DNA from: Bathymodiolus brooksi
Lineage: Eukaryota; Mollusca; Bivalvia; Mytilida; Modiolidae
Reading direction: 5' to 3'
DNA length: 64,000 bases
Assembly (NCBI GenBank): GCA_963680875.1
Contig: OY804588.1
Location: forward strand, 76,842,829-76,906,828
Of the stretch, positions 1 to 15,100 are shown in pieces (position 1 is the first letter of the stretch; every line of letters begins with the position of its first letter). The position numbers and the translations under genes are program-made. The notes below the pieces were generated by a model that was not told where the DNA came from, ran no database searches, and saw only the letters and a program-made list of their open reading frames with translations.

Positions 1-1017
1 GATTTCGTTTTTGTTGTTATTTTGTTTTCGATCATGATTATTTACACCAGCACATTGATTTTCTGTTGTTATCGATCGTGGGTATTTACATCAGCACCTT
101 GATTTCCCTTTTGTTGTTATTTTCTTATCGATCATGATTATTTACACCAGCACCTTGATTTTGTTTTTATTTTGTTATCGATCATGGTTATTTACACCAG
201 CACCTTGATTTCCCTTTTGTTGTTATTTTCTTATCGATCATGGTTATTTACACCAGCACCTTGATTTTCTTTTTGTTGTTATTTTGTTATCGATCATGGC
301 GATTTACACCAGCACCTTAATTTTGTTTTTTAATTTGTTATCGATCATGGTTATTTACGCCAGCACCTTGATTTCGTTTTTTTTGTTATTTTGCTATCGA
401 TCATGGTTATTTACACCAGCACATTAATTTTCTGTTTGTTATTTTGTTATCGATCATGAATAATTACATCAGCACCTTGAATTTCTTTTTGTTATGTTGT
501 TATGGATCATGGGTATTTACACCAGCACATTGATTTTCTTTTTGTTGATATTCTGTTATCGATTGTGGTTATTTACCCCAGCACCTTGATTTTGTTTTTA
601 TTTTGTTATCGATCATGGCTATTTACACCAGCACCTTGATGTTGATTTTGTTTTTATTTTGTTATCGATCATGGTTATTTACCCCCAGGACCTTGATTTT
701 GATTTTTTTTTATTTTGTTATCGATTATGGCTATTTACACCAGCACCTTGATTTTCCTGTTGTTGTTATTTTGTTATCGATCATGATTATTTACACCAGC
801 ACCTAGATTTTGATTTTGTTTTTATTTTGTTATCGATCATGGTTATTTACCCCCAGGACCTTGATTTTCCTTTTGTTGTTATTTTGTTATCGATCATGGC
901 TATTTACACCAGCATCTTGAGTTTCCTTTTGTTGTTATTTTGTTATCGATCATGATTATTTACACCAGCACCTAGATTTTCTTTTAGTTTTAATTTTGTT
1001 ATCGATCATGACTATTT

Positions 1018-1345
1018 ACTAATGGGTCACACTTTGGTTTTGTATGTTGTCGTTGGGAGTATAAATAGTATTATTTTGTTTTATCTATTTATTTTTAAAT
1101 TGTGTATTTAAAGATGCCAAACCACTAATTTAATTCACCAATCAGAGCTTAGAATATATACAAAAGTAGTCCTTTTTAAAGAAAAAAGTTCCTTTCACTT
1201 TGTTGTATTGTGGATAATACTGAATGGAATGGAAAAATTAAAATTGATAAGTAAAGTTAAATATATAAGGATTATTTTGAGACCAAATTTGGTTGAATTT
1301 AGTTGTATTTGAATCCTTTATGGATGTCTTGATGCATGACCTATA
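1018..1345 (+). repeat. 328-bp cassette inside the satellite (first of 24 copies)
   Basis: Begins ACTAATGGGTCACACTTTGG and ends GATGCATGACCTATA. It has no similarity to the 56-bp monomer. Copies start at 1018, 3605, 4701, 5797, 6332, 7371, 8636, 9171, 11977, 13073, 14170, 16920, 18016, 19112, 21811, 23374, 25905, 27157, 28720, 31251, 32708, 34221, 35784 and 38371. They look almost identical to each other, whereas the monomers between them vary. The downstream junction with satellite is always just after GACCTATA, followed by CAATTTTC, AAATTTTC or AAATTTGC. A TATAAATA sequence lies about 45 bp inside each copy and a CCAAT motif further on, but their spacing is not that of a normal promoter. 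Distances between copies fall into classes near 535, 1096, 1260, 1560 and 2530-2810 bp. Confidence 0.95.
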
Positions 1346-4300
1346 CAATTTTCTTTTTGTTGTTATTTTGTTATCGATCATGGCGATTTACACCAGCACC
1401 TTGATTTTGTTTTTTATTTTGTTATCGATCATGGTTATTTACACCAGCACCTTGATTTTCTTTTTGTTGTTATTTTGTCATCGATCATGATTATTTACAC
1501 CAGCACCTTGATTTTCTTTTTGTTGTTATTTTGTTATCGATCATGATTATTTACACCAGCACCTTGATTTTCTTTTTGTTGTTATTTTGTTATCGATCAT
1601 GATTATTTACACCAGCACCTTGATTTTCTTTTTGTTGTTATTTTATTATCGATCATGATTATTTACACCAGCACCTTGATTTTCTTTTTGTTATTATTTT
1701 GTTATCGATCATGATTATTTACACCAGCACCTTGATTTTCTTTTTGTTGTTATTTTGTTATCGATCATGATTATTTACACCAGCACCTTGATTTTGTTTT
1801 TGCTGTTATTTTATTATCGATCATGATTATTTACACCAGCACCTTGATTTTCTTTTTGTTATTATTTTGTTATCGATCATGGCGATTTACACCAGCACAT
1901 TGATTTTGTTTTTTATTTTGTTATCGATCATGGTTATTTACACCAGCACATTGATTTATTTTTATTATCGATCATGATTATTTACCCCCAGGACCTTGAT
2001 TTTGATTTTGTTTTTATTTTGTTATCGATCATGGTTATTTATCCCAGCACCTTGATTTTGATTTTGTTTTTATTTTGTTTTCGATCATGGCTATTTACAC
2101 CAGCACCTTGATTTTCCTTTTGTTGTTATTTTGTTATCGATCATGATTATTTACACCAGCACCTTGATTTTATTTTTTATTTTGTTATCGGTCATGGTTA
2201 TTTATATCTGTAATTTTTGTTTATATTTTGTTATCCGATCATGATTATTTACACCAGCACCTTGATTAACTTTTTGTTGTTATGTTGTTATCGATCATGG
2301 CGATTTACACCAGCATCTTGATTTTGTTTTTTATTTTGTTATCGATCATGGTTATTTACACCAGCACCTTGATTTTCTTTTTGTTGTTATTTTGTTATCG
2401 GTCATGGCGATTTACACCAGCACCTTGATTTTATTTTTGTTGTTATTTTGTTATCGATGATGATTATTTACACCAGCACCTTGATTTTCTTTTTGTTTAT
2501 ATTGTGTTATCGATCATGGCGATTTACACCAGCACCTTGATTTGTTTTGGTTTTGTTATCGATCATGGTTATTTACGCCAGTGCCTTGATTTCGTTTTTG
2601 TTGTTATTTTGTTATCGATCATGATTATTTACACCAGCACATTGATTTTCTGTTGTTATCGATCGTGGGTATTTACATCAGCACCTTGATTTCCCTTTTG
2701 TTGTTATTTTCTTATCGATCATGATTATTTACACCAGCACCTTGATTTTGTTTTTATTTTGTTATCGATCATGGTTATTTACACCAGCACCTTGATTTCC
2801 CTTTTGTTGTTATTTTCTTATCGATCATGGTTATTTACACCAGCACCTTGATTTTCTTTTTGTTGTTATTTTGTTATCGATCATGGCGATTTACACCAGC
2901 ACCTTAATTTTGTTTTTTAATTTGTTATCGATCATGGTTATTTACGCCAGCACCTTGATTTCGTTTTTTTTGTTATTTTGCTATCGATCATGGTTATTTA
3001 CACCAGCACATTAATTTTCTGTTTGTTATTTTGTTATCGATCATGAATAATTACATCAGCACCTTGAATTTCTTTTTGTTATGTTGTTATGGATCATGGG
3101 TATTTACACCAGCACATTGATTTTCTTTTTGTTGATATTCTGTTATCGATTGTGGTTATTTACCCCAGCACCTTGATTTTGTTTTTATTTTGTTATCGAT
3201 CATGGCTATTTACACCAGCACCTTGATGTTGATTTTGTTTTTATTTTGTTATCGATCATGGTTATTTACCCCCAGGACCTTGATTTTGATTTTTTTTTAT
3301 TTTGTTATCGATTATGGCTATTTACACCAGCACCTTGATTTTCCTGTTGTTGTTATTTTGTTATCGATCATGATTATTTACACCAGCACCTAGATTTTGA
3401 TTTTGTTTTTATTTTGTTATCGATCATGGTTATTTACCCCCAGGACCTTGATTTTCCTTTTGTTGTTATTTTGTTATCGATCATGGCTATTTACACCAGC
3501 ATCTTGAGTTTCCTTTTGTTGTTATTTTGTTATCGATCATGATTATTTACACCAGCACCTAGATTTTCTTTTAGTTTTAATTTTGTTATCGATCATGACT
3601 ATTTACTAATGGGTCACACTTTGGTTTTGTATGTTGTCGTTGGGAGTATAAATAGTATTATTTTGTTTTATCTATTTATTTTTAAATTGTGTATTTAAAG
3701 ATGCCAAACCACTAATTTAATTCACCAATCAGAGCTTAGAATATATACAAAAGTAGTCCTTTTTAAAGAAAAAAGTTCCTTTCACTTTGTTGTATTGTGG
3801 ATAATACTGAATGGAATGGAAAAATTAAAATTGATAAGTAAAGTTAAATATATAAGGATTATTTTGAGACCAAATTTGGTTGAATTTAGTTGTATTTGAA
3901 TCCTTTATGGATGTCTTGATGCATGACCTATAAAATTTTCTTTTTGTTGTTATTTTGTTATCGATCATGGCGATTTACACCAGCACCTTGATTTTGTTTT
4001 TTATTTTGTTATCGATCATGGTTATTTACACCAGCACCTTGATTTTCTTTTTGTTGTTATTTTGTTATCGATCATGATTATTTACACCAGCACCTTGATT
4101 TTCTTTTTGTTGTTATTTTGTTATCGATCATGATTATTTACACCAGCACCTTGATTTTCTTTTTGTTGTTATTTTGTTATCGATCATGATTATTTACACC
4201 AGCACCTTGATTTTCTTTTTGTTGTTATTTTATTATCGATCATGATTATTTACACCAGCACCTTGATTTTCTTTTTGTTATTATTTTGTTATCGATCATG

Positions 4301-4700
4301 ATTATTTACACCAGCACCTTGATGTTGATTTTGTTTTTATTTTGTTATCGATCATGGTTATTTACCCCCAGGACCTTGATTTTGATTTTTTTTTATTTTG
4401 TTATCGATTATGGCTATTTACACCAGCACCTTGATTTTCCTGTTGTTGTTATTTTGTTATCGATCATGATTATTTACACCAGCACCTAGATTTTGATTTT
4501 GTTTTTATTTTGTTATCGATCATGGTTATTTACCCCCAGGACCTTGATTTTCCTTTTGTTGTTATTTTGTTATCGATCATGGCTATTTACACCAGCATCT
4601 TGAGTTTCCTTTTGTTGTTATTTTGTTATCGATCATGATTATTTACACCAGCACCTAGATTTTCTTTTAGTTTTAATTTTGTTATCGATCATGACTATTT

Positions 4701-7700
4701 ACTAATGGGTCACACTTTGGTTTTGTATGTTGTCGTTGGGAGTATAAATAGTATTATTTTGTTTTATCTATTTATTTTTAAATTGTGTATTTAAAGATGC
4801 CAAACCACTAATTTAATTCACCAATCAGAGCTTAGAATATATACAAAAGTAGTCCTTTTTAAAGAAAAAAGTTCCTTTCACTTTGTTGTATTGTGGATAA
4901 TACTGAATGGAATGGAAAAATTAAAATTGATAAGTAAAGTTAAATATATAAGGATTATTTTGAGACCAAATTTGGTTGAATTTAGTTGTATTTGAATCCT
5001 TTATGGATGTCTTGATGCATGACCTATACAATTTTCTTTTTGTTGTTATTTTGTTATCGATCATGGCGATTTACACCAGCACCTTGATTTTGTTTTTTAT
5101 TTTGTTATCGATCATGGTTATTTACACCAGCACCTTGATTTTCTTTTTGTTGTTATTTTGTCATCGATCATGATTATTTACACCAGCACCTTGATTTTCT
5201 TTTTGTTGTTATTTTGTTATCGATCATGATTATTTACACCAGCACCTTGATTTTCTTTTTGTTGTTATTTTGTTATCGATCATGATTATTTACACCAGCA
5301 CCTTGATTTTCTTTTTGTTGTTATTTTATTATCGATCATGATTATTTACACCAGCACCTTGATTTTCTTTTTGTTATTATTTTGTTATCGATCATGATTA
5401 ATTACACCAGCACCTTGATGTTGATTTTGTTTTTATTTTGTTATCGATCATGGTTATTTACCCCCAGGACCTTGATTTTGATTTTTTTTTATTTTGTTAT
5501 CGATTATGGCTATTTACACCAGCACCTTGATTTTCCTGTTGTTGTTATTTTGTTATCGATCATGATTATTTACACCAGCACCTAGATTTTGATTTTGTTT
5601 TTATTTTGTTATCGATCATGGTTATTTACCCCCAGGACCTTGATTTTCCTTTTGTTGTTATTTTGTTATCGATCATGGCTATTTACACCAGCATCTTGAG
5701 TTTCCTTTTGTTGTTATTTTGTTATCGATCATGATTATTTACACCAGCACCTAGATTTTCTTTTAGTTTTAATTTTGTTATCGATCATGACTATTTACTA
5801 ATGGGTCACACTTTGGTTTTGTATGTTGTCGTTGGGAGTATAAATAGTATTATTTTGTTTTATCTATTTATTTTTAAATTGTGTATTTAAAGATGCCAAA
5901 CCACTAATTTAATTCACCAATCAGAGCTTAGAATATATACAAAAGTAGTCCTTTTTAAAGAAAAAAGTTCCTTTCACTTTGTTGTATTGTGGATAATACT
6001 GAATGGAATGGAAAAATTAAAATTGATAAGTAAAGTTAAATATATAAGGATTATTTTGAGACCAAATTTGGTTGAATTTAGTTGTATTTGAATCCTTTAT
6101 GGATGTCTTGATGCATGACCTATACAATTTTCTTTTTGTTGTTATTTTGTTATCGATCATGGCGATTTACACCAGCACCTTGATTTTGTTTTTTATTTTG
6201 TTATCGATCATGGTTATTTACACCAGCACCTTGATTTTCTTTTTGTTGTTATTTTGTTATCGATCATGATTATTTACACCAGCACCTAGATTTTCTTTTA
6301 GTTTTAATTTTGTTATCGATCATGACTATTTACTAATGGGTCACACTTTGGTTTTGTATGTTGTCGTTGGGAGTATAAATAGTATTATTTTGTTTTATCT
6401 ATTTATTTTTAAATTGTGTATTTAAAGATGCCAAACCACTAATTTAATTCACCAATCAGAGCTTAGAATATATACAAAAGTAGTCCTTTTTAAAGAAAAA
6501 AGTTCCTTTCACTTTGTTGTATTGTGGATAATACTGAATGGAATGGAAAAATTAAAATTGATAAGTAAAGTTAAATATATAAGGATTATTTTGAGACCAA
6601 ATTTGGTTGAATTTAGTTGTATTTGAATCCTTTATGGATGTCTTGATGCATGACCTATAAAATTTTCTTTTTGTTGTTATTTTGTTATCGATCATGGCGA
6701 TTTACACCAGCACCTTGATTTTGTTTTTTATTTTGTTATCGATCATGGTTATTTACACCAGCACCTTGATTTTCTTTTTGTTGTTATTTTGTTATCGATC
6801 ATGATTATTTACACCAGCACCTTGATTTTCTTTTTGTTGTTATTTTGTTATCGATCATGATTATTTACACCAGCACCTTGATTTTCTTTTTGTTGTTATT
6901 TTGTTATCGATCATGATTATTTACACCAGCACCTTGATTTTCTTTTTGTTGTTATTTTATTATCGATCATGATTATTTACACCAGCACCTTGATTTTCTT
7001 TTTGTTATTATTTTGTTATCGATCATGATTATTTACACCAGCACCTTGATGTTGATTTTGTTTTTATTTTGTTATCGATCATGGTTATTTACCCCCAGGA
7101 CCTTGATTTTGATTTTTTTTTATTTTGTTATCGATTATGGCTATTTACACCAGCACCTTGATTTTCCTGTTGTTGTTATTTTGTTATCGATCATGATTAT
7201 TTACACCAGCACCTTGATTTTCCTTTTGTTGTTATTTTGTTATCGATCATGGCTATTTACACCAGCATCTTGAGTTTCCTTTTGTTGTTATTTTGTTATC
7301 GATCATGATTATTTACACCAGCACCTAGATTTTCTTTTAGTTTTAATTTTGTTATCGATCATGACTATTTACTAATGGGTCACACTTTGGTTTTGTATGT
7401 TGTCGTTGGGAGTATAAATAGTATTATTTTGTTTTATCTATTTATTTTTAAATTGTGTATTTAAAGATGCCAAACCACTAATTTAATTCACCAATCAGAG
7501 CTTAGAATATATACAAAAGTAGTCCTTTTTAAAGAAAAAAGTTCCTTTCACTTTGTTGTATTGTGGATAATACTGAATGGAATGGAAAAATTAAAATTGA
7601 TAAGTAAAGTTAAATATATAAGGATTATTTTGAGACCAAATTTGGTTGAATTTAGTTGTATTTGAATCCTTTATGGATGTCTTGATGCATGACCTATACA

Positions 7701-9170
7701 ATTTTCTTTTTGTTGTTATTTTGTTATCGATCATGGCGATTTACACCAGCACCTTGATTTTGTTTTTTATTTTGTTATCGATCATGGTTATTTACACCAG
7801 CACCTTGATTTTCTTTTTGTTGTTATTTTGTCATCGATCATGATTATTTACACCAGCACCTTGATTTTCTTTTTGTTGTTATTTTGTTATCGATCATGAT
7901 TATTTACACCAGCACCTTGATTTTCTTTTTGTTGTTATTTTGTTATCGATCATGATTATTTACACCAGCACCTTGATTTTCTTTTTGTTGTTATTTTATT
8001 ATCGATCATGATTATTTACACCAGCACCTTGATTTTCTTTTTGTTATTATTTTGTTATCGATCATGATTAATTACACCAGCACCTTGATGTTGATTTTGT
8101 TTTTATTTTGTTATCGATCATGGTTATTTACCCCCAGGACCTTGATTTTGATTTTTTTTTATTTTGTTATCGATTATGGCTATTTACACCAGCACCTTGA
8201 TTTTCCTGTTGTTGTTATTTTGTTATCGATCATGATTATTTACACCAGCACCTAGATTTTGATTTTGTTTTTATTTTGTTATCGATCATGGTTATTTACC
8301 CCCAGGACCTTGATTTTCCTTTTGTTGTTATTTTGTTATCGATCATGGCTATTTACACCAGCATCTTGAGTTTCCTTTTGTTGTTATTTTGTTATCGATC
8401 ATGATTATTTACACCAGCACCTAGATTTTGATTTTGTTTTTATTTTGTTATCGATCATGGTTATTTACCCCCAGGACCTTGATTTTCCTTTTGTTGTTAT
8501 TTTGTTATCGATCATGGCTATTTACACCAGCATCTTGAGTTTCCTTTTGTTGTTATTTTGTTATCGATCATGATTATTTACACCAGCACCTAGATTTTCT
8601 TTTAGTTTTAATTTTGTTATCGATCATGACTATTTACTAATGGGTCACACTTTGGTTTTGTATGTTGTCGTTGGGAGTATAAATAGTATTATTTTGTTTT
8701 ATCTATTTATTTTTAAATTGTGTATTTAAAGATGCCAAACCACTAATTTAATTCACCAATCAGAGCTTAGAATATATACAAAAGTAGTCCTTTTTAAAGA
8801 AAAAAGTTCCTTTCACTTTGTTGTATTGTGGATAATACTGAATGGAATGGAAAAATTAAAATTGATAAGTAAAGTTAAATATATAAGGATTATTTTGAGA
8901 CCAAATTTGGTTGAATTTAGTTGTATTTGAATCCTTTATGGATGTCTTGATGCATGACCTATACAATTTTCTTTTTGTTGTTATTTTGTTATCGATCATG
9001 GCGATTTACACCAGCACCTTGATTTTGTTTTTTATTTTGTTATCGATCATGGTTATTTACACCAGCACCTTGATTTTCTTTTTGTTGTTATTTTGTTATC
9101 GATCATGATTATTTACACCAGCACCTAGATTTTCTTTTAGTTTTAATTTTGTTATCGATCATGACTATTT
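4701..9170. repeat. 2670-bp higher-order duplication with a 169-bp internal gain
   Basis: Cassettes at 4701 and 7371 are 2670 bp apart, and a private variant (GATTAATTACACC instead of GATTATTTACACC) occurs at about 5396 and again 2670 bp later at about 8066, tying the blocks together. The second copy carries an extra block of about 169 bp, roughly three monomers, repeated near 8249 and 8418. This explains why later spacings are 2839 rather than 2670 bp. The shortest cassette-to-cassette period, 535 bp, occurs in both copies (5797 to 6332 and 8636 to 9171). Confidence 0.85.
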
Positions 9171-12100
9171 ACTAATGGGTCACACTTTGGTTTTGTATGT
9201 TGTCGTTGGGAGTATAAATAGTATTATTTTGTTTTATCTATTTATTTTTAAATTGTGTATTTAAAGATGCCAAACCACTAATTTAATTCACCAATCAGAG
9301 CTTAGAATATATACAAAAGTAGTCCTTTTTAAAGAAAAAAGTTCCTTTCACTTTGTTGTATTGTGGATAATACTGAATGGAATGGAAAAATTAAAATTGA
9401 TAAGTAAAGTTAAATATATAAGGATTATTTTGAGACCAAATTTGGTTGAATTTAGTTGTATTTGAATCCTTTATGGATGTCTTGATGCATGACCTATACA
9501 ATTTTCTTTTTGTTGTTATTTTGTTATCGATCATGGCGATTTACACCAGCACCTTGATTTTGTTTTTTATTTTGTTATCGATCATGGTTATTTACACCAG
9601 CACCTTGATTTTCTTTTTGTTGTTATTTTGTCATCGATCATGATTATTTACACCAGCACCTTGATTTTCTTTTTGTTGTTATTTTGTTATCGATCATGAT
9701 TATTTACACCAGCACCTTGATTTTCTTTTTGTTGTTATTTTGTTATCGATCATGATTATTTACACCAGCACCTTGATTTTCTTTTTGTTGTTATTTTATT
9801 ATCGATCATGATTATTTACACCAGCACCTTGATTTTCTTTTTGTTATTATTTTGTTATCGATCATGATTATTTACACCAGCACCTTGATTTTCTTTTTGT
9901 TGTTATTTTGTTATCGATCATGATTATTGACACCAGCACCTTGATTTTCTTTTTGTTGTTATTTTGTTATCGATCATGATTATTTACACCAGCACCTTGA
10001 TTTTCTTTTTGCTGTTATTTTATTATCGATCATGATTATTTACACCAGCACCTTGATTTTCTTTTTGTTATTATTTTGTTATCGATCATGGCGATTTACA
10101 CCAGCACATTGATTTTGTTTTTTATTTTGTTATCGATCATGGTTATTTACACCAGCACATTGATTTATTTTTATTATCGATCATGATTATTTACACCAGC
10201 ACCTTGATTTTCTTTTTGTTATTATTTTGTTATCGATCATGGCGATTTACACCAGCACATTGATTTTGTTTTTTATTTTGTTATCGATCATGGTTATTTA
10301 CACCAGCACATTGATTTTCATTTTGTTGTTATTTTATTATCGATCATGATTATTTACCCCCAGGACCTTGATTTTGATTTTGTTTTTATTTTGTTATCGA
10401 TCATGGTTATTTACCCCAGCACCTTGATTTTGATTTTGTTTTTATTTTGTTTTCGATCATGGCTATTTACACCAGCACCTTGATTTTCCTTTTGTTGTTA
10501 TTTTGTTATCGATCATGATTATTTACACCAGCACCTTGATTTTATTTTTTATTTTGTTATCGGTCATGGTTATTTATACCTGTAATTTTAGTTTATATTT
10601 TGTTATCCGATCATGATTATTTACACCAGCACCTTGATTAACTTTTTGTTGTTATGTTGTTATCGATCATGGCGATTTACACCAGCATCTTGATTTTGTT
10701 TTTTATTTTGTTATCGATCATGGTTATTTACACCAGCACCTTGATTTTCTTTTTGTTGTTATTTTGTTATCGGTCATGGCGATTTACACCAGCACCTTGA
10801 TTTTATTTTTGTTGTTATTTTGTTATCGATGATGATTATTTACACCAGCACCTTGATTTTCTTTTTGTTTATATTGTGTTATCGATCATGGCGATTTACA
10901 CCAGCACCTTGATTTGTTTTGGTTTTGTTATCGATCATGGTTATTTACGCCAGTGCCTTGATTTCGTTTTTGTTGTTATTTTGTTATCGATCATGATTAT
11001 TTACACCAGCACATTGATTTTCTGTTGTTATCGATCGTGGGTATTTACATCAGCACCTTGATTTCCCTTTTGTTGTTATTTTCTTATCGATCATGATTAT
11101 TTACACCAGCACCTTGATTTTGTTTTTATTTTGTTATCGATCATGGTTATTTACACCAGCACCTTGATTTCCCTTTTGTTGTTATTTTCTTATCGATCAT
11201 GGTTATTTACACCAGCACCTTGATTTTCTTTTTGTTGTTATTTTGTTATCGATCATGGCGATTTACACCAGCACCTTAATTTTGTTTTTTAATTTGTTAT
11301 CGATCATGGTTATTTACGCCAGCACCTTGATTTCGTTTTTTTTGTTATTTTGCTATCGATCATGGTTATTTACACCAGCACATTAATTTTCTGTTTGTTA
11401 TTTTGTTATCGATCATGAATAATTACATCAGCACCTTGAATTTCTTTTTGTTATGTTGTTATGGATCATGGGTATTTACACCAGCACATTGATTTTCTTT
11501 TTGTTGATATTCTGTTATCGATTGTGGTTATTTACCCCAGCACCTTGATTTTGTTTTTATTTTGTTATCGATCATGGCTATTTACACCAGCACCTTGATG
11601 TTGATTTTGTTTTTATTTTGTTATCGATCATGGTTATTTACCCCCAGGACCTTGATTTTGATTTTTTTTTATTTTGTTATCGATTATGGCTATTTACACC
11701 AGCACCTTGATTTTCCTGTTGTTGTTATTTTGTTATCGATCATGATTATTTACACCAGCACCTAGATTTTGATTTTGTTTTTATTTTGTTATCGATCATG
11801 GTTATTTAGCCCCAGGACCTTGATTTTCCTTTTGTTGTTATTTTGTTATCGATCATGGCTATTTACACCAGCATCTTGAGTTTCCTTTTGTTGTTATTTT
11901 GTTATCGATCATGATTATTTACACCAGCACCTAGATTTTCTTTTAGTTTTAATTTTGTTATCGATCATGACTATTTACTAATGGGTCACACTTTGGTTTT
12001 GTATGTTGTCGTTGGGAGTATAAATAGTATTATTTTGTTTTATCTATTTATTTTTAAATTGTGTATTTAAAGATGCCAAACCACTAATTTAATTCACCAA

Positions 12101-15100
12101 TCAGAGCTTAGAATATATACAAAAGTAGTCCTTTTTAAAGAAAAAAGTTCCTTTCACTTTGTTGTATTGTGGATAATACTGAATGGAATGGAAAAATTAA
12201 AATTGATAAGTAAAGTTAAATATATAAGGATTATTTTGAGACCAAATTTGGTTGAATTTAGTTGTATTTGAATCCTTTATGGATGTCTTGATGCATGACC
12301 TATAAAATTTTCTTTTTGTTGTTATTTTGTTATCGATCATGGCGATTTACACCAGCACCTTGATTTTGTTTTTTATTTTGTTATCGATCATGGTTATTTA
12401 CACCAGCACCTTGATTTTCTTTTTGTTGTTATTTTGTTATCGATCATGATTATTTACACCAGCACCTTGATTTTCTTTTTGTTGTTATTTTGTTATCGAT
12501 CATGATTATTTACACCAGCACCTTGATTTTCTTTTTGTTGTTATTTTGTTATCGATCATGATTATTTACACCAGCACCTTGATTTTCTTTTTGTTGTTAT
12601 TTTATTATCGATCATGATTATTTACACCAGCACCTTGATTTTCTTTTTGTTATTATTTTGTTATCGATCATGATTATTTACACCAGCACCTTGATGTTGA
12701 TTTTGTTTTTATTTTGTTATCGATCATGGTTATTTACCCCCAGGACCTTGATTTTGATTTTTTTTTATTTTGTTATCGATTATGGCTATTTACACCAGCA
12801 CCTTGATTTTCCTGTTGTTGTTATTTTGTTATCGATCATGATTATTTACACCAGCACCTAGATTTTGATTTTGTTTTTATTTTGTTATCGATCATGGTTA
12901 TTTACCCCCAGGACCTTGATTTTCCTTTTGTTGTTATTTTGTTATCGATCATGGCTATTTACACCAGCATCTTGAGTTTCCTTTTGTTGTTATTTTGTTA
13001 TCGATCATGATTATTTACACCAGCACCTAGATTTTCTTTTAGTTTTAATTTTGTTATCGATCATGACTATTTACTAATGGGTCACACTTTGGTTTTGTAT
13101 GTTGTCGTTGGGAGTATAAATAGTATTATTTTGTTTTATCTATTTATTTTTAAATTGTGTATTTAAAGATGCCAAACCACTAATTTAATTCACCAATCAG
13201 AGCTTAGAATATATACAAAAGTAGTCCTTTTTAAAGAAAAAAGTTCCTTTCACTTTGTTGTATTGTGGATAATACTGAATGGAATGGAAAAATTAAAATT
13301 GATAAGTAAAGTTAAATATATAAGGATTATTTTGAGACCAAATTTGGTTGAATTTAGTTGTATTTGAATCCTTTATGGATGTCTTGATGCATGACCTATA
13401 CAATTTTCTTTTTGTTGTTATTTTGTTATCGATCATGGCGATTTACACCAGCACCTTGATTTTGTTTTTTATTTTGTTATCGATCATGGTTATTTACACC
13501 AGCACCTTGATTTTCTTTTTGTTGTTATTTTGTCATCGATCATGATTATTTACACCAGCACCTTGATTTTCTTTTTGTTGTTATTTTGTTATCGATCATG
13601 ATTATTTACACCAGCACCTTGATTTTCTTTTTGTTGTTATTTTGTTATCGATCATGATTATTTACACCAGCACCTTGATTTTCTTTTTGTTGTTATTTTA
13701 TTATCGATCATGATTATTTACACCAGCACCTTGATTTTCTTTTTGTTATTATTTTGTTATCGATCATGATTATTTACACCAGCACCTTGATGTTGATTTT
13801 GTTTTTATTTTGTTATCGATCATGGTTATTTACCCCCAGGACCTTGATTTTGATTTTTTTTTTATTTTGTTATCGATTATGGCTATTTACACCAGCACCT
13901 TGATTTTCCTGTTGTTGTTATTTTGTTATCGATCATGATTATTTACACCAGCACCTAGATTTTGATTTTGTTTTTATTTTGTTATCGATCATGGTTATTT
14001 ACCCCCAGGACCTTGATTTTCCTTTTGTTGTTATTTTGTTATCGATCATGGCTATTTACACCAGCAGCTTGAGTTTCCTTTTGTTGTTATTTTGTTATCG
14101 ATCATGATTATTTACACCAGCACCTAGATTTTCTTTTAGTTTTAATTTTGTTATCGATCATGACTATTTACTAATGGGTCACACTTTGGTTTTGTATGTT
14201 GTCGTTGGGAGTATAAATAGTATTATTTTGTTTTATCTATTTATTTTTAAATTGTGTATTTAAAGATGCCAAACCACTAATTTAATTCACCAATCAGAGC
14301 TTAGAATATATACAAAAGTAGTCCTTTTTAAAGAAAAAAGTTCCTTTCACTTTGTTGTATTGTGGATAATACTGAATGGAATGGAAAAATTAAAATTGAT
14401 AAGTAAAGTTAAATATATAAGGATTATTTTGAGACCAAATTTGGTTGAATTTAGTTGTATTTGAATCCTTTATGGATGTCTTGATGCATGACCTATACAA
14501 TTTTCTTTTTGTTGTTATTTTGTTATCGATCATGGCGATTTACACCAGCACCTTGATTTTGTTTTTTATTTTGTTATCGATCATGGTTATTTACACCAGC
14601 ACCTTGATTTTCTTTTTGTTGTTATTTTGTCATCGATCATGATTATTTACACCAGCACCTTGATTTTCTTTTTGTTGTTATTTTGTTATCGATCATGATT
14701 ATTTACACCAGCACCTTGATTTTCTTTTTGTTGTTATTTTGTTATCGATCATGATTATTTACACCAGCACCTTGATTTTCTTTTTGTTGTTATTTTATTA
14801 TCGATCATGATTATTTACACCAGCACCTTGATTTTCTTTTTGTTATTATTTTGTTATCGATCATGATTATTTACACCAGCACCTTGATTTTCTTTTTGTT
14901 GTTATTTTGTTATCGATCATGATTATTGACACCAGCACCTTGATTTTCTTTTTGTTGTTATTTTGTTATCGATCATGATTATTTACACCAGCACCTTGAT
15001 TTTCTTTTTGCTGTTATTTTATTATCGATCATGATTATTTACACCAGCACCTTGATTTTCTTTTTGTTATTATTTTGTTATCGATCATGGCGATTTACAC

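Noticed and set aside
1058..1160. TATA and CCAAT motifs in each cassette as a promoter
   Set aside because: The CCAAT motif lies downstream of TATAAATA, and only about 16 bp before a second TATATA, so the spacing does not fit a standard promoter in an AT-rich background.
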